A stretch of DNA of 6,803 bases, from positions 1 to 6,803 of the forward strand of contig DAOVFL010000053.1 of NCBI GenBank assembly GCA_030672945.1, written 5' to 3'. Origin of the DNA: Candidatus Bathyarchaeota archaeon (GTDB taxonomy: Archaea; Thermoproteota; Bathyarchaeia; Bathyarchaeales; Bathycorpusculaceae). The position numbers were made by a program, and so were the translations under genes. The notes under the pieces were generated by a model. It worked only from the letters and a program-made list of their open reading frames with translations, did no database searches and had not been told where the DNA came from. The first letter of the stretch is position 1; every line of letters begins with the position of its first letter. This document shows, piece by piece, positions 5,234 through 6,803 of this stretch.

Positions 5234-6385
5234 TTATCTCTCTTCTTCTTGTTTTGATATTTTAACAACTTTCTGTGCGGCTTCTTCCATACTTTCCAAA
5301 ACGTGTATTCCAACTTCTGTCAGTATTCTTTTTCCTTCTTCCTCGTTTGTTCCTACAAGCCTAATGACTATGGGTTTTGTTACTCCAACTCTTTCTTTTG
5401 CTTTTAGGATTCCTGTTGCAACCTCGTCGCAGCGGGTTATTCCGCCTAGAATGTTTATGAACAGTGCTTTAACGTTCGGATCTGAGAGCACAATGTTAAG
5501 GGCAGCAGCTATTTTTTCTGATGTTGCCCCGCCGCCGACATCCAAAAAGTTTGATGGTTTTCCACCGTAAAACTGGATGGTGTCTAATGTTGCCATTACG
5601 AGGCCTGCTCCGTTGCCTATGACGCCTATGTTTCCGTTCAGTTTGACATATGCCAAGTTATTTCTTATGGCTTCCAGTTCTTGCGGGGTAAGTTCGCTTT
5701 CACCTTCAAGTAATCTTTTTTTGTATTCTCGGTGGCGAAATAAGGCGTTGTCATCTATTATTATGCGTGCGTCTGCTGCAACGAATTTTCCGTCGAATGT
5801 TTCTGCTAGAGGGTTTATTTCAACTAGTTCCGTATCGTAATCCATGCTAACACGGTACAAAGCCTCAAATATTTTTCCCAGTGTAGTGAGTTGACTGCCT
5901 GAGTATCCTATCTTTCTCGCCATCTGGCGCGCGTGGAAGGAACGGAAACCATGTTGTGGTTTTATCAAGGATTTTATGACTTTTTCCGGAGCTTCTGCTG
6001 CTACTTCCTCTATTTCCATTCCGCCAACGGTTGAAGCAATTGCAACATAGCTTCGGTTAGCTCTATCAATTGTTATACCTAGGTAAAGTTCATTCTTTAC
6101 CTGTATTTTTTCCTCAATCCATATGCTTCTGACAGGTATGCCCTTTATTTGCATGTTTAACAGTTTTTCCGCGCTTTTTTCCGCTTCTGAAACTGAATCT
6201 GCGAAGAGTATTCCGCCTGATCTTCCTCTTCCAGCGACAAGAACTTGCGCCTTTATGGCTAAGGGGGGTTTCAACGTAGATGCGATTTCGCGGACTTGGT
6301 TTACATCTGTTGCTAATCCGCCTTTAGGTGTTTGAATTCCATATTTTGCGAGTATAGTTTTTGCTTCGTATTCGAAAATCTTCAT
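5234..6385 (-). CDS. sucC: Succinate-CoA ligase (NDP-forming), beta subunit
   Basis: The beta subunit binds the nucleotide through an N-terminal ATP-grasp domain and contributes to the succinate site; it pairs with SucD. The 383 residues match the normal length. It opens with the family signature MKIFEYEAKTILAKYGI, then KAQVLVAGRGRSGGI (45-59) for nucleotide binding. Next come LVEINPLAET (187-196, metal-binding Glu and Asn), NGAGLVMATLDTI (258-270) and NFLDVGGGA (279-287). These are followed by ILGGITRCDEVA (312-323) and VRLVGTNEEEG-like residues near 341-351. ATP versus GTP preference cannot be read reliably from sequence alone. The ATG at 6385 follows the upstream regulator by 12 bases, and its AGGAG ribosome-binding site overlaps that gene's TAG stop. 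Regulator, sucC and sucD therefore look like one operon. Confidence 0.97.
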   Translation of the reverse strand: MKIFEYEAKTILAKYGIQTPKGGLATDVNQVREIASTLKPPLAIKAQVLVAGRGRSGGILFADSVSEAEKSAEKLLNMQIKGIPVRSIWIEEKIQVKNELYLGITIDRANRSYVAIASTVGGMEIEEVAAEAPEKVIKSLIKPQHGFRSFHARQMARKIGYSGSQLTTLGKIFEALYRVSMDYDTELVEINPLAETFDGKFVAADARIIIDDNALFRHREYKKRLLEGESELTPQELEAIRNNLAYVKLNGNIGVIGNGAGLVMATLDTIQFYGGKPSNFLDVGGGATSEKIAAALNIVLSDPNVKALFINILGGITRCDEVATGILKAKERVGVTKPIVIRLVGTNEEEGKRILTEVGIHVLESMEEAAQKVVKISKQEEER

Positions 6386-6394
6386 TGCAGTTTT

Positions 6395-6400
6395 CTCCTA
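6395..6400 (-). promoter_or_regulatory. sucC ribosome-binding site inside the regulator's stop codon
   Basis: The minus strand reads TAGGAG. TAG ends the regulator gene, and its last bases start the GGAG that lies 9 bases before the sucC ATG. This supports a shared transcript and fixes the sucC start. Confidence 0.7.
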
Positions 6401-6803
6401 TTTTATTGGTTCTATAGCGACGTAGGATTTTGTATCTTTTACGCCTTCTATGTAGGAAAGCTTTCTTAGAATCTCGTCGAGTTTAGCTCTTTCAACGATT
6501 ATGAGAGCGTCAACATCGCCTGCAATTCTAAATGCTCTTTGAACGGCGAGTTCACGGATCTTTTCGTAAACCTCACTCCTCTTGGAAGGAGATACTTTAA
6601 TGAATACAAACGCTGGGATTGATGATATTCCAAGCGCGTCTAGTCCGTTTTCCGTTACGTCTATAAAACCCCTGCCAGTTCGTATATAATTCAAGTTTCT
6701 GAGTTTTCTTAGGTGGACATTTAGTGCTTGTCTACTGATGCCTAGTTGTTTTGCCAGTTCGCTTTGCTTCATGTGCAAAGAGTACGTGTTCGTGGATTTT
6801 CCT
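6398..6803 (-). CDS. Lrp/AsnC-type regulator with winged helix and RAM domain, 5' end outside window
   Basis: This is a probable DNA-binding regulator that senses a small molecule. The frame has no stop up to the window edge, giving at least 134 residues. An internal TTG (6778) or ATG (6772) would leave the helix-turn-helix without its first helix, so the true start probably lies beyond 6803. The DNA-binding part has QSELAKQLGISRQALNVHLR (the turn and recognition helix), then YIRTGRGFIDVTENGLDALG, which looks like a beta-wing. That makes it more like a MarR-type winged helix than the classic AsnC fold. The C-terminal part begins AFVFIKVSPSKRSEV and includes AGDVDALIIVE and IEGVKDTKSYVAIEP. 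This is the ACT-like RAM effector and oligomerisation domain. Direct coupling to sucC suggests control of sucCD, possibly with autoregulation; the ligand is unknown. Confidence 0.85.
   Translation of the reverse strand, partial: GKSTNTYSLHMKQSELAKQLGISRQALNVHLRKLRNLNYIRTGRGFIDVTENGLDALGISSIPAFVFIKVSPSKRSEVYEKIRELAVQRAFRIAGDVDALIIVERAKLDEILRKLSYIEGVKDTKSYVAIEPIK

Noticed and set aside
5233..5313. 27-residue N-terminal extension of SucD
   Set aside because: It lies wholly inside sucC, is unlike the family, and the ATG at 5232 gives the normal N-terminus one base after the sucC stop.
5025..5570. Plus-strand 181-codon open frame opposite sucC and sucD, and smaller ones at 176-427, 4667-5074, 5577-5840 and 6123-6335
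   Set aside because: They are antisense to well-supported conserved genes and show no domain features of their own.
1..6803. Mobile element, CRISPR array, tRNA or defence system
   Set aside because: No transposase-like or integrase-like protein, direct repeats with spacers, terminal inverted repeats or tRNA fold were seen. The genes are core housekeeping families.

Overview
The window is archaeal chromosomal DNA carrying mostly housekeeping genes. The archaeal markers are ribosomal proteins L7Ae, S28e and L40e, the H/ACA RNP protein Gar1, transcription factor B, TATA-type promoter elements, frequent TTG starts and poly-T terminators. The gene set and sequence style point to Thermoproteota or a Bathyarchaeia-like lineage. 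That placement is inferred from general similarity, not from a phylogeny.

Layout. (1) 1-483, minus strand: rpl7ae and the start of rps28e, overlapping by one base (TAATG); rps28e runs off the left edge. (2) 484-639: a divergent promoter region. (3) 640-1857, plus strand: gar1 and tfb, abutting with no gap (TGA followed directly by ATG) and ending at a T8 tract. (4) 1858-2234: mostly non-coding, with a probable decayed reading frame on the minus strand. (5) 2235-2666, plus strand: an unrecognised zinc-ribbon plus coiled-coil protein. (6) 2667-3197: a 531-base AT-rich gap with three small hairpins and a hairpin plus T9/T8 tract that looks like an orphan terminator. (7) 3198-3812, plus strand: a cysteine-rich DUF116 protein. 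(8) 3813-4054: gap with T-rich termination signals and a possible frameshifted gene remnant on the minus strand. (9) 4055-4216, minus strand: rpl40e, a 53-residue zinc ribosomal protein that is easy to miss. (10) 4357-6803, minus strand: a winged-helix/RAM-domain regulator (5' end outside the window), sucC and sucD, packed as one likely operon.

How they fit together. L7Ae and Gar1 both belong to the archaeal H/ACA pseudouridylation RNP and are transcribed away from a shared promoter region. Together with S28e, L40e and TFB they form a translation, RNA-modification and transcription neighbourhood. The sucCD pair encodes the two subunits of succinate-CoA ligase, and the Lrp-like regulator directly upstream is a natural candidate for controlling it. 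No mobile element, CRISPR array, tRNA or rRNA was seen. No convincing new multi-gene system is visible. The most interesting loose ends are the orphan terminator and hairpins in 2667-3197, the three decayed reading frames in gaps, and the uncharacterised zinc-ribbon and DUF116 proteins.
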